Part shown: positions 46,601 through 56,464 of the stretch, piece by piece | Numbering within the stretch: the first letter of the stretch is position 1 | Layout: the number at the start of each line of letters is the position of its first letter | Assembly (NCBI RefSeq): GCF_964199755.1 | Contig: NC_133907.1 | Location: forward strand, 3,973,001 to 4,037,000 | Reading direction: 5' to 3' | DNA: 64,000 bases | Origin: Larus michahellis | Lineage: Eukaryota > Chordata > Aves > Charadriiformes > Laridae | The notes under the pieces: generated by a model | Seen by the model: the letters and a program-made list of their open reading frames with translations, nothing else | What the model was told of the DNA's origin: nothing | Databases searched by the model: none | Program-made: the position numbers and the translations under genes

Positions 46601-49600
46601 GTTAATAAATGGCAAGCGCGGTGGCTTAGAGCAACATGAAATACTAATTTTATTATTATTATTTTTTTTCTGATCAAAAGACAATTGCTTTCAGCCTGCA
46701 GAGCATGTTTCTGGGAAAGTTATAAGCTCTTGGAATCCATTACAAATGCAGACGAAACATTTCGAATGCAGATGAAAATGCCACTTGGATTATGTGGTCA
46801 CCAGAGAATGGTATTAAAAGGAAGGTAAATACAATCCATGGAATATCCATTTCTTTTTTTTTTTTTTTTTTTACGTTGCGTGAAACAGCTTTTGTAATTA
46901 CAGGCAGTCACTGAGGAGCTCGGTGCTTGAAAACCTTTGCCACCCCAGGGCTCATTGTGCGCGACTTACTTGTTGTGCAGCCAAATAATTGCAGGCTTTG
47001 GGTTGCCTTCTGCCCTGCAGGTGAAATAAACTGTGTTTCCCAAGAGGACGTCGACGTCGTGGGGTTCGGAGGTTATGCGAGGTCTCTCTGCAAAAGACCG
47101 TTTTAACACAACCCAGTCTAGAGCGGCACAAAACCACTTCCAGCCCAACCGGAGCTTCGTGGGCAACGCAACCCCCGTCCTGCAGCCCCCGCGCAAGCAG
47201 GCACCAACGGAGCCCTCAGCACAATGGCACCCACTCGGAGCCACACAAGATTTCTCACCAACATCAGCAAAAATGACATCAGGGAGGGAAGAGCATCATT
47301 CATCTGAGCCCGCTAAAAGCCCTGGAGAATTGAAGAGGCTGTTCCTACTGCCAGTGCTGCCCCTCTGCTCCACCCTGGTGAGACCCCACCTGGAGTGCCG
47401 TGTCCAGCTCTGGAGTCCCCAGCACAAGGACATGGACCTGTTGGAACGGGTCCAGAGGAGGGACATGAAGATGATCACGGGGCTGGAGCCCCTGTGCTAC
47501 GAAGACAGGATGAGACAGTTGGGGGGTTCAGCCTGGAGAAGAGAAGGCTCCGGGGAGACCTCAGAGCCCCTTCCAGTCCCTAAAGGGGCTCCAGGAAAGC
47601 TGGGGAGGGACTCTGGATCAGGGAGGGGAGCCATAGGATGAGGGGGGATGGCTTTAAACTGAAAGAGCAGAAATTCAGATTAGATATCAGGAAGAAATTC
47701 TTTGCTGTGAGGGTGGTGAGCCCCTGGCCCAGGTTGCCCAGAGAAGCTGTGGCTGCCCCATCCCTGGAGGGGTTCAAGGCCAGGTTGGACGGGGCTTGGA
47801 GCAACCTGGTCTGGTGGGAGGTGTCCCTGCCCAGGGCAGGGGGTGGCACTGGATGATCTTTAAGCTCCCTTCAACCCAAACCATTCTGTGATTCTGTGTC
47901 GGGCAGTGGATCAGCTCCCCGCTCAGCCCCAGGCAGCACTGGGACAAAACAGACCTGGCTGTGCGCTGGCTCACTAGAGCTGCCCCAAGACTTGATCCCT
48001 GGCTCCCCCAAAACAAACGAAGAAGTCAGTGGCATCCTCACTTGGGTTGTTTTTCTGCCCCTGGCAGCCTGCGGCTCTCAGCAACTGCCTTCTCCATCTG
48101 AAAACAGCGCCAGCTCTCTGCAAATCACACCATTTCTCTTTCGGCAGGATTTCATTCATTACGTCCCTAATTCATCAGCCGATCCCTATTCAGCCAAGCC
48201 TTTCACTACGTGCTTCACTTTTAAGATGTACTCAAGCACTAAACAAGTTAAACATTTAAAGGATGTGTGAAAATGGGAAGGAATTTATGTACGTGATCTG
48301 GAGCGCTTGATCTTGGTTCTGCAGAATACTTACCCGTCTAACAATCTGTACGCTCACCAGTAATCCAGTAAAACCAGCTGGATTATTCATAAGACTAAAT
48401 GAGGACCTGCCACTTTCTCCAGTGGAGGGTCTGTGCCCTTACTCCTTAGATCTCAAGTTAATGGCTTGGCAACTTGTCCCCAGTGGCAACGCCAGTGCGG
48501 GACCAAACCCACCACAGCCCCGTGGTACAAAACGCTGATCCAGCGCAGATTTGCTCCGCTGTCCCACATCTGCTAAAATGCGGTGGGTTAACTCGATGCC
48601 AGCAGGCCTCGTACCGACTCAGATATCAGCTGCCTGCATCGTTAGAGCTTTACGCTGAATTATGCATCGTTTGTCTTCTCCAGCTGGCACAATACCAGCG
48701 TAAAAGCCTAATGCCAGCAAAATCTTCCCACCAGGTGCTCTGGCTAATTTGACTGACATCCCACTGTGCGCCCGTGCCTCAACCAGAACAAATTTACATT
48801 AACGGCTGTACCGTGGCAGCGGGTATGTGCTGGGGACACCTCGTCGTGTGGCACATCCACTTGCAGCGGATCCCACTCCATGTGTCCCCAGCTGCTTTCT
48901 CTAGACCCTTCCTATTCCCACCCCCCCCAGCCCTGAGGTTATGGACCCATTTGTGCCAATTCAACTCTTTGCATGGCTGTGCCCTAAATTAAGCTATGAA
49001 ATGGTCAAAATTTTTTTAAAAAATAAGATCATAGGGGAAAAGTAGAATTCAAGGGAGGGTTCTTCAAAATCCAACTGATCTCACACATCTGGCTCACAGC
49101 ACAGCCATGACGGGCATATCCAGGAGGGATGCTGGGAGCTGGCCCGGGGGACTGGGAACATCTCACACTGACTCTACCAGCAGTGAAGCATCAGGGAACC
49201 GCAGCCTGCTGATGCCCGCGCTTAGAAGTCGAAGTTTTATCTTCTTCTACATGAAATATTTAACTTTGGGATTTTTCAGAACAAAACCTTTCATTTCAAA
49301 ATGGCGTTTTTCAGTGAGAAATTATCTAAATGGAAAGACTAACTGCTTAACAAAGGCAATACATTGCCACAGCCAAACAAAGCATTCGGCTACGGATCTA
49401 CTAAGAGTTTGCTTAGGCTTTCAGTTGTGTTTCCAGCCTCCCCTTCTGTTCAGCCCAATATGGGACATTTCTTCTAGTTGCTGGTTTAACCACTGGCCCC
49501 AGTAGGTCCTTTACTGGTCCTACTCTACCTAAAAACCAAGACAACACCTGCCAGCCGAAACAGAGCTGCTGCCAACCCCCACGCGACTTTCTCCGCGTTA

Positions 49601-52600
49601 TCCTGATAACTCGCATGACCCCGCTGGGACTTTCCCATTTCAGCAGTAAAAGGATGGAGAAAGCAGGATGCCAGGGCAGGGAAGAGGGAGGGAAAGGGGT
49701 GGAGGAAGCGATTCCCAGACCAGAGCCCAGCTCCACGGGCTGAGGGTGGCCGGTGGAGGGCTTTGACCTCGCTCACCGCAGTTAAATTCCTGGGCCGTCA
49801 AGGTGACGATGGAGCGCCCGTGCAGCTCCCGCGGCGCCTCGCAGGTGGCGGCCGTCTGGATGCTGCCCTGCTCGGCGTATTTCCTCAGCAGCTCAGCCAG
49901 CCACATCAAGTCGCAGTCGCAAAGCAAGGCGTTGGAGTCCAGCCGCCTGCAAGACCGAGGAAAAGGCAGGTCATTTCCCAGCCTCTGGCAGCTGCCTCCT
50001 TCTCCGGGACACGGCGGGGGAACAGTCCTCCAGAGCGAAGGATCACCTGGCTGTGCCTCCCCGCGTTGCGTTATATCCCAAGTGAAAATTTGAGATATTT
50101 CATTCCCACAATGTTTAAATAGGATGCTTAACCGAGTCAGAAGGATTTTGTTGAAAAACTATCATCTCCCATCAGCCGTTCCAGTTTCAAACGAAAATTA
50201 TTCTTTCAAACTCTATTATGCAATTTGGGCTTAATTTGAGGCACAGAGACACACTGAAATATTGGTATTTCCCCCAGGATGGAGATTTCAGCCTCTACTG
50301 AATTCTGTAAGAGCAGCAGACAACACCACCTCTGTCAGAGCTTTCTATGCTCTTTTACTCTCAGCTCAAAAAAATTCCCCCTTGATTTTAGCGTGCATCG
50401 GATCACCCTCTGCCTGTGCCCAGCTGCCAGAGGCTGGAGCATTCCTGCACAACTATAAGAACTTTTATTACTGCAACGTCGCCCTGAGCCATGCCGAATG
50501 GCGCACTGGTGACCTCCCTGCGCGCCCGTGCTCTTCCCTCCCCTGACCTCATCCCCCTGCACAGTGCTATGCACAAGGACAAATAAAGATTACAGGGGGA
50601 TTAGTCGATGCCCCCTTCCCCACTGGCAGTTTTACAGGAGATGGGTCAGGGCCATTGGAATAAAAAACATGGAAGAAAGGTCTAACGTTTCCAGGGACAA
50701 ACATTTGAGAATGTGAGATTTCACACAAAGCCCCGACGGAGCATTTCATAGACACCCCACCTTTTTCTCTGACATGTACAGGCAACATTTCACAAGTTAT
50801 TCCCTCTTAAAGAGAAGTGAGGAATTTTACCTGCTTGCAGAAATCACGGAGGGCTGCAGTGAGAAACGCATTATTTTCTCGTAGTTCAAAATCATGGCAG
50901 AACACCAAAATTCTGTAATTTTTGCTTTTTTCCCCAACACACGTCATAGAACTTACTTCCAGGGATCATAAAAGACAAACAAAGCAAAGTTCGGGGGGGT
51001 TTAAGCAAGCAAAAAGTAAGCTGAAAAGACAGCCAGGTTATGTGGGAATAATACACCGAGGCATTTCTTCATGGGATAAGAATCATGCACCTCGGCACCC
51101 CTCTGAGTATTTTCAATCTCTAGAAAAAAAAGCCTTTTCTTTTACGACTATGACTTTTCCTTCCCTGTTAGATACTGATCTGAAGACACGACCGAGGTCA
51201 CATCTGTGACTTGGACTTCCTACACTTTTGAAGGATGTTTTATGGGTTCAAGCTGTGTAGGACAGCAGAGGGTTGTGAGGACTTTCCAGGAACGTTCATT
51301 CCTGTGGTATTTTTGGGCTGTAAGAAGATTATAGTTAGATTATAATTAGACGCTACCATGAAGAAACCACTAACTGGTTAAATGAGCTCTCACGTCCAAT
51401 CAAAACTGTTTTATAAACTTCGCAGCGGCCTTAGAAGTGCAACAACCGAAAGCTTTGCCAACCAGGCGCATTTTTGCTCAGGTCCAGGCCATCTGATCAA
51501 AGATAAACAACTGCTCTTTGCAGGCAATGTTTTTTACTTACAGCCGTTTGAGGGATTCCAGTTGAGAGAATGTCCCTGGATGAATCCTGGAAATCTTGTT
51601 GTTGTGCAAGAATCTGCAGCGGGAGAACCCATGCCAAAACATTATTCAGTATTTGCACTACGCGGATGGTAACATCCCGGGTCAAAACTCAGTTTAAATA
51701 CAAAGTCTGCTCATCAAAACGGAGCTTGCTTTTTAAATTTACTGTGGTTGTTTCCACGAGCTATAGGGATTTCATCCATTTGCAACTGCAATGCAATACA
51801 CCAAAGCGGAGAGCGGGTGTGGACTGGAAACAGTGACTCAGAAACGTGATGTAACAGGTTTAAACTGGAACCTTAAAATTAATCTGCTTCATGCTCTGCA
51901 AAGGGAGGAGAAAGGGCACGAAATCCCCCCAGACTGGACCCACCCTGTGTTTTCTGCGCCTGGGTCAGCTCCAGTTTAGAGGGGACCTTTTCTTTTCACC
52001 CCTGCAGAAGAGACGGCAGTTTTACAAGGGCAGGCACTGAAGTAAGGCTCCAGCAGAAGACACTAGACTAAACGTAGTCATTAACCCAAATCCATGAGTA
52101 GATCTAATTCAGACAACAACAGCCTAAGCTGGGCTTATCTCCGAAAAAGGTGAAGCAAATTCTCACTTCCAGAGTCTCAGCGCACAGGTGAGACTCCCCA
52201 GTTCTTAGAAAAAAAAAACCGCTGATTGCCCTAAAATGCATCAATGGGGACGAAGATGGGATAATTAACTCTCCATTCCCATAACAGAGGGGGAAATTTT
52301 GTCACATCAGTTACATCTAAAACTCGTAAGAGACCATTGACAAAAGATAGGAAGCAATTTTAGTAGATGGTGGAACAGGAGAGAAACGCAGAAGCAGCAC
52401 AGCTTGCGTGCAAATGTCTGCACACACACGTGTACGCGTGAGTTCCGCCTAGCTGGATGCTGACAAACCTTCCCCTAAAATTTAAATCCAGAATTTTTGT
52501 TGGATCAAATACAGAGACTGAGATCAGCCACGGCGTGCAGATCCAGGGCTGAATTTTCCTAATGGTGTTTGGATCCCATGATTTTCTTTTCCCGTCATGT

Positions 52601-55600
52601 ATGGACGTAAGGCACATTCCCATGCAGCACCAAAGGGTCTGTTGGTTTCACCATGGAGTGGGAAACATCACGAGAACTTTCGTCCTAGTGGCTACATTAC
52701 TATTAGAAGCAATTCTGGGGAGCATGCGCCGCAGGACTTTGTTTCCTAACTGCTTTCAAGAAGAACGCGTGTTTTTCGTGTTAGATTTTCTTCTGACTTT
52801 ATTCCTTTTCCACCCCCTTTTTTTCGTACGCCCTGCCCAACACTGACTAATGTTGACCTTATGGTCAGAGTAAAATTTCAATTGGCTTGGCCAACTGTAG
52901 GGCTTTCTGCAGATTTACCCCTACTTAGGTGGAAACATGAATATAGCACAAGACGGGAAATTCCCTTCATACTCTCAGTAACCCTTCTACTTGGCAAGTA
53001 CATAAAATCTCCTTCTTCAAGGAAGCTTCTTTTTGCATTTCCCTCCATTTTGAAGATCACACTTCATGCTACCAAAACGGTTAGATAAAAACAAAGGGAT
53101 TTTTCCCCTTCTCCTCACCCCCTTACTCCCAAGAAAGGTCCCATCTTTACTTACAGCCTTTCAAGTTTCGGCAGGTCACTAAAAGTCTCCAGCTCCAGAC
53201 TTTCCAGGTTGTTGAAATGCAGGTAGCTGCCGCACAGAAAATCACAGAGGGCAGGGTTACAGATTGCAATTTAAAAGCTAGAAGATCGTTTTGGACCAAT
53301 CCCCCCAACACCCACCCACTGGTCACCACACTTCTCAGGGCAGATGGGGAGAAGCCAGCGTTCACTTTAGCATCTCCACTTTCCACGTGCAAACGCAGTA
53401 GCCAATGCTGTTTTTTCCCTATTCTGCCAATTATTTGCTCTTTCTATTAATAAATTAAAACACACAAAGAAAGAAGGACAGATTTGATCTTCCCTGAAGC
53501 CCAAGACCACCACCATCGCTGTGAATTGCCTGTTGCACTGTTAAGGGATGCCCATGGAGATGCAGTAGCAGCTGCTCCCATCTGAGTACCGTACGGGATC
53601 CTCTAGTGCCTTGGCATTCCCCAACACATCCCTGGATCATCAGGGAGGAAGAAAGGAAGGAACAGCCTTACTACAAGGCACTTGTTCCCAGCCTTGGAAT
53701 TGCAATTTTCTGAGTGGGATCATGAGTTTCCTGAGAGTTCATTTGTAGAAAAAGGCCCTGAATAACCTGTTCCTGTTTGTTGCTGGAGGTTGGACTGGAG
53801 ACACCCAAAGGTCTCTTCCAGCCTGCGTTTGTCTGGGATTGTAGCAGGGGCTCCCAGCACGTGCATCCCCCCAGCACGGGCAGAAACGGCTGCCACTGGG
53901 CTATTCTCTTTCTGCGGAGGGAAGGCGGAATCTCCAAAGACAGAGACGGTGCAGTCCCTGGTGCAGTCAGCTGGAACACTTGGATCCAAATGGCACATTA
54001 ATGCGAACAGCCCACTTCTTGCTAATACAGGTTAATATTTTTAGTTCCATTGAAATCTCAAGCGTGACCTGCTATTCCAGAGGCCTGGGAGACCTTCTGC
54101 ACTGCCCCGGGTCACCCCTTGCCTTCAGCAACGGAGACCTGGGGTCTGCAGAGCGACACACCGCGACACCTGAGACTCCCTGTTCCCATTCACTGGCACA
54201 ACCGACACATTCCTGACCTTTACGTGCACTTCAGCACGGTTTCAAAGTTGCCTAAACTCTTCTCCCTTATTTCACACAGGCATAAATTTCACAGCAGACG
54301 CTGATTAATCACGGATCTACAAATACTCATTCTGCTATTGTAGCTGAGTGCATTGAGAAATAATTGCCTAAGCCGCCACATGGCTGTTTGATTTGTAATG
54401 GAAGGATTCATGATAAATGGTCCGCTATCAAGAGCGCAAACCGAGAGATGGTGACTCAGATTCTGCAGCGGAGGGCAACAGCGGGGAGAGATGTACGCGC
54501 TTTAATAAGTCTCAGATGTCTCCTGTCATTGCTTTGGACCTGGAGGAAAGCATCTGATACCGTCCATCAATCGGGTTCTACTTTTTCTTGAAAAGCTGGC
54601 TTGTGGGGTACAGAAAACGGGGTAGGATTTGAGCAAAGCTAATTCTTTTGGAACCATGCCTGCCCGGGATTGAAAACAGATGGGACTTTCAGCGGGTTGT
54701 TTGTTGGTTTTGTGGGTTTGTTGTTTTTTTTTTTCCTTTTATTCGTGACATCAAGTCTGGAACGCTTATTGTTAAAGTATCACTCTGGCCAGCATCATCT
54801 CCTCTCTAAGCATAGCTGAGCCGGTATCTCCTTCCTATTTCTCTCCCAGGCATCCTTGCTGAGCCGGCTGATGAAAAACCATCTTGTATCCACGGCTGGT
54901 AGCACACCTATTATTGAGCTTGCCTAAAACTTCCCGTTAGACTCTGTCCGCTTGTGCTGCAGCCTAGAGAACAAGCTGAAGCCTGTCCCTTTTACAGCAA
55001 AATCCTCAGTTACGTTCCAGCCCTATAAACACTGTCATTTGGCACAATCCATGAATTAGAACGGTTTCACCTTTGGTCCCAGTTCTCCAGTGATGCAAAT
55101 AATTCCTATACTTCAAACATCCATGCTCACACTCTCGCCATATGTACACACGTATTTACACACATGCACATAATATATCATGAGCCCGGCATGAAAAATC
55201 CAATCCCAGTTTATCAAGACGCTTTAGAAGAGTCAGACCTCAGTCTTCCCATCTCGCCTTGAGCACGGAGCACAGAGTCAAACCCCAAAACGTCTTTGAA
55301 TAAACAGCACAGATTTACCATACACAGAAGGGGAGCAAATAAGGACTGCCAGAGTGTCACCGTGATGGGCTCCAGCTGCCGGGAAAACATGGGAGGCTCC
55401 TTTCATCCCAGAGTGCCAGGCAGCTTGGAGGGAAGGTCATTACTTTGGTTTTTTGGGTCCATCATCTTCCCTCCATTGCAGTTTCCAGATGCTTTACAGC
55501 ACGCGAGCACCACCATCACTCCCCCACAAATACCCCGCAGCCCCAGCTCTCAGCTCGCACTTCATCCATTTGTTTTCGGCAAGGGTTTGGGTAACAGAGA

Positions 55601-56464
55601 AACTCGACCAGCTCCCTCTGTTCAAGCAAAGGGCCAGATCCTACTGGCTGCTCCAGGAGTCCCAGCAGACACAAACACAGCAGGCCAGCTGCCTTCTGCT
55701 TCAAGCCATCCTACAGACCCCTATCTCCTCCCATCGTAAGGTCCTTGGATGTGAAGGGAATCAGAAGCACAGCTGGGCTCTTCCTATGCTCCAGAGGTTT
55801 AGAGTCAGGAGCAAAATTATGGGACGTCAGTAGGAAGAGACCCCAGCATTAACTAACCAAGATCAGTACTGGGACCAGCTGTTTTCAAATGAAGCCAGTG
55901 TAGTCTTGCAAAGCCGGATGATGAAAGAGAAGAAGCCTCATCCTACTCCTTGCTAAGTGTCTGGTACTCTCCACTACTGGAACCGCAGCGCTTGGGTTAG
56001 AGGAGCCAATAATCAGCTCTCATGCACACCACACTCAGTGACAAACAAGGCTTGTTTGTACTTACAGCTGTTCCAGAGAACGGAGCCCGTTGAAGGCATG
56101 TTGCTGGATGCTCTGAATTTCATTTTTATAAAGGTAGCTTTCAAAAGGAGAGAAAAAAACCCCAACATTAGGCTAACTGATCAGCAGTTGTGTTTTAAAG
56201 AGACACAGGAAAACAGCTGTGAACCTCAACCCAGAGCAGAGCTTGCTGACTGGATTCAAGGGCAACGTTTTATAGCTGTGACATGAACATCCAGGAATTC
56301 TGAGCACCAAAAATACATCCTTGACCAGCAAACGTTAAAAGTGGCTTGTTAAATTTCAAAGAGGTTAAGAAATTACTGAGCTATCAACTCACAGGTATTT
56401 CAGGTTCTCCAGATCTTCAAAGGATCTTCTCACAATTTGTTTTATTTGATTATTGTTCAGCAGC
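30673..56464 (-). CDS. PXDN-like: peroxidasin-like gene, 5-prime partial
   Basis: Twenty exons in a continuous, phase-matched frame (1327 residues): 56393-56464, 56066-56137, 53155-53226, 51542-51613, 49777-49946, 46970-47087, 45210-45379, 44520-44792, 44259-44375, 42563-42721, 41103-41215, 39652-39808, 37500-37608, 36569-36726, 33789-35292, 33184-33318, 32332-32540, 31559-31673, 31102-31195, 30673-30768. The order is LRRs, LRRCT, four Ig domains, linker, haem peroxidase, furin site, coiled coil: the peroxidasin layout. Peroxidasins are secreted matrix enzymes that make hypobromous acid and form sulfilimine cross-links in collagen IV. Catalytic and haem residues are intact. The signal peptide, LRRNT and first LRR are not found, and the C-terminal VWC is missing. 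Several segments ([34 protein letters not shown]) fit PXDNL better than PXDN as I remember them. Family is certain; paralogue is not. Confidence 0.93.
31955..32195 (+). mobile_element. CR1 LINE fragment in peroxidasin-like intron
   Basis: It contains the CR1-type 3-prime blocks GAGAGGTGGCTGATGCCCTG, CTGTCAGTGTTTAAGAG and CTTTAACTTTTGGTCAGCCC, then GGTCGGGCAGTTGGACT. The octamer tail is lost. It belongs to an older CR1 subfamily than the copies at 21.8 and 38.9 kb. Sense is +, opposite to the gene. Confidence 0.8.
32332..35292 (-). CDS. PXDN-like: peroxidasin-like exons: haem peroxidase domain
   Basis: One 1504-base exon (33789-35292) plus 33184-33318 and 32332-32540. The distal pocket is [11 protein letters not shown], with the haem-linking Asp and the distal His. 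[12 protein letters not shown] gives the catalytic Arg and the second haem-linking Glu. [10 protein letters not shown] gives the proximal His. The cysteine framework ([41 protein letters not shown]) is complete. The domain ends [11 protein letters not shown]. By residue content it should be an active animal haem peroxidase, unlike human PXDNL, where the distal region is changed. A long plus-strand open frame across this exon is a mirror of the coding strand. Confidence 0.96.
36569..37608 (-). CDS. PXDN-like: peroxidasin-like exons: linker before peroxidase domain
   Basis: Exon 37500-37608 encodes [20 protein letters not shown] and STRTELFS. Exon 36569-36726 encodes [20 protein letters not shown] and a [19 protein letters not shown] helix. 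Both are strongly conserved in peroxidasins and form the non-catalytic helical segment leading into the peroxidase domain. Confidence 0.94.
38850..39440 (+). mobile_element. CR1 LINE fragment in peroxidasin-like intron
   Basis: Long CR1 3-prime segment with these landmarks: TGGAGGGAGGTCATCCTCCC, GGCCACATCTGGAGCACTGG, GAGAAGGGACAGCAAAGGGC, TATGAAGAAAGGCTGAGGG, GAGGAACTTCTTTGCTGTGA and the tail TGATTCTATGATTCTATG. It ends about 210 bases from the Ig4 exon. The sense strand is +, antisense to the host gene. No intact reverse transcriptase is present. Confidence 0.95.
39652..41215 (-). CDS. PXDN-like: peroxidasin-like exons: Ig domain 4
   Basis: Exons 41103-41215 ([33 protein letters not shown]) and 39652-39808 ([25 protein letters not shown]). 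The ESGKFHIS stretch is a PXDN hallmark. The exon starts in phase 0 after GCAACAG and ends in phase 1 before GTAGGG. Confidence 0.93.
42563..44375 (-). CDS. PXDN-like: peroxidasin-like exons: Ig domain 3
   Basis: Exons 44259-44375 ([23 protein letters not shown]) and 42563-42721 ([26 protein letters not shown]). Both Ig cysteines and the core Trp are kept. The intron of about 1.5 kb includes AT-rich sequence and a poly(T) run near 43187-43202. Confidence 0.93.
44520..44792 (-). CDS. PXDN-like: peroxidasin-like exon: Ig domain 2
   Basis: A single 273-base exon for a whole Ig domain, starting [17 protein letters not shown]. The cysteines are in VTLECGVSG and GQYNCNASN, and the tryptophan is in ISWTLG. 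The donor is CAAG|GTGAGG. Confidence 0.94.
45210..47087 (-). CDS. PXDN-like: peroxidasin-like exons: Ig domain 1
   Basis: Exons 46970-47087 and 45210-45379. The first begins [14 protein letters not shown] and has the B-strand cysteine in VYFTCRAEG. The second has the F-strand cysteine in [11 protein letters not shown] and ends LRYFGTP. Both are near-identical to PXDN at these points. The intron between them holds a long T run at 46854-46872. Confidence 0.94.
46854..46872. repeat. poly(T) run
   Basis: About 19 consecutive T, roughly 100 bases from the Ig1 exon on the downstream side. On the transcribed strand it is poly(A), so it is not the polypyrimidine tract of that exon. Confidence 0.85.
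47330..47900 (+). mobile_element. CR1 LINE fragment in peroxidasin-like intron
   Basis: CR1 landmarks: GGTGAGACCCCACCTGGAGT, GACCTGTTGGAACGGGTCCA, GAGGAGGGACATGAAGATGA, AGATATCAGGAAGAAATTC, GGTTGCCCAGAGAAGCTGTG, and the tail CATTCTGTGATTCTGTGTC. Sense is +. It lies about 250 bases upstream of the Ig1 exon on the host gene. Confidence 0.95.
49777..49946 (-). CDS. PXDN-like: peroxidasin-like exon: LRR C-terminal cap
   Basis: A 170-base exon encoding [20 protein letters not shown], then the capping cysteines in ATCEAP and EFNCG. The four-cysteine LRRCT pattern (CDC, C, C) is complete. The donor is CTGCG|GTGAGC. It joins the Ig block in phase 1. Confidence 0.95.
51542..56464 (-). CDS. PXDN-like: peroxidasin-like exons: four leucine-rich repeats
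   Basis: Exons 56393-56464, 56066-56137, 53155-53226 and 51542-51613 are each exactly 72 bases, one 24-residue LRR per exon. All start after one base of a Leu codon and end in CT, so they are interchangeable modules. Peptides include [30 protein letters not shown] and [10 protein letters not shown], each followed by the F..L..L..L half. They match consecutive PXDN repeats. An upstream LRR and the LRRNT should precede 56464. Confidence 0.93.
53775..53850 (+). mobile_element. possible short CR1 3-prime remnant
   Basis: GGAGGTTGGACTGGAGAC followed by CCAAAGGTCTCTTCCAGCCTG resembles the last 60 or so bases of CR1 before the octamer tail. The tail is degraded to GTCTGGGATTGT. It is short, so the call is tentative. 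Confidence 0.5.

Noticed and set aside
54364-54591. Plus-strand peptide [11 protein letters not shown], reminiscent of the KAFDTV reverse-transcriptase motif of LINEs
   Set aside because: Only about eight residues match and the surrounding sequence shows no CR1 or L2 similarity.
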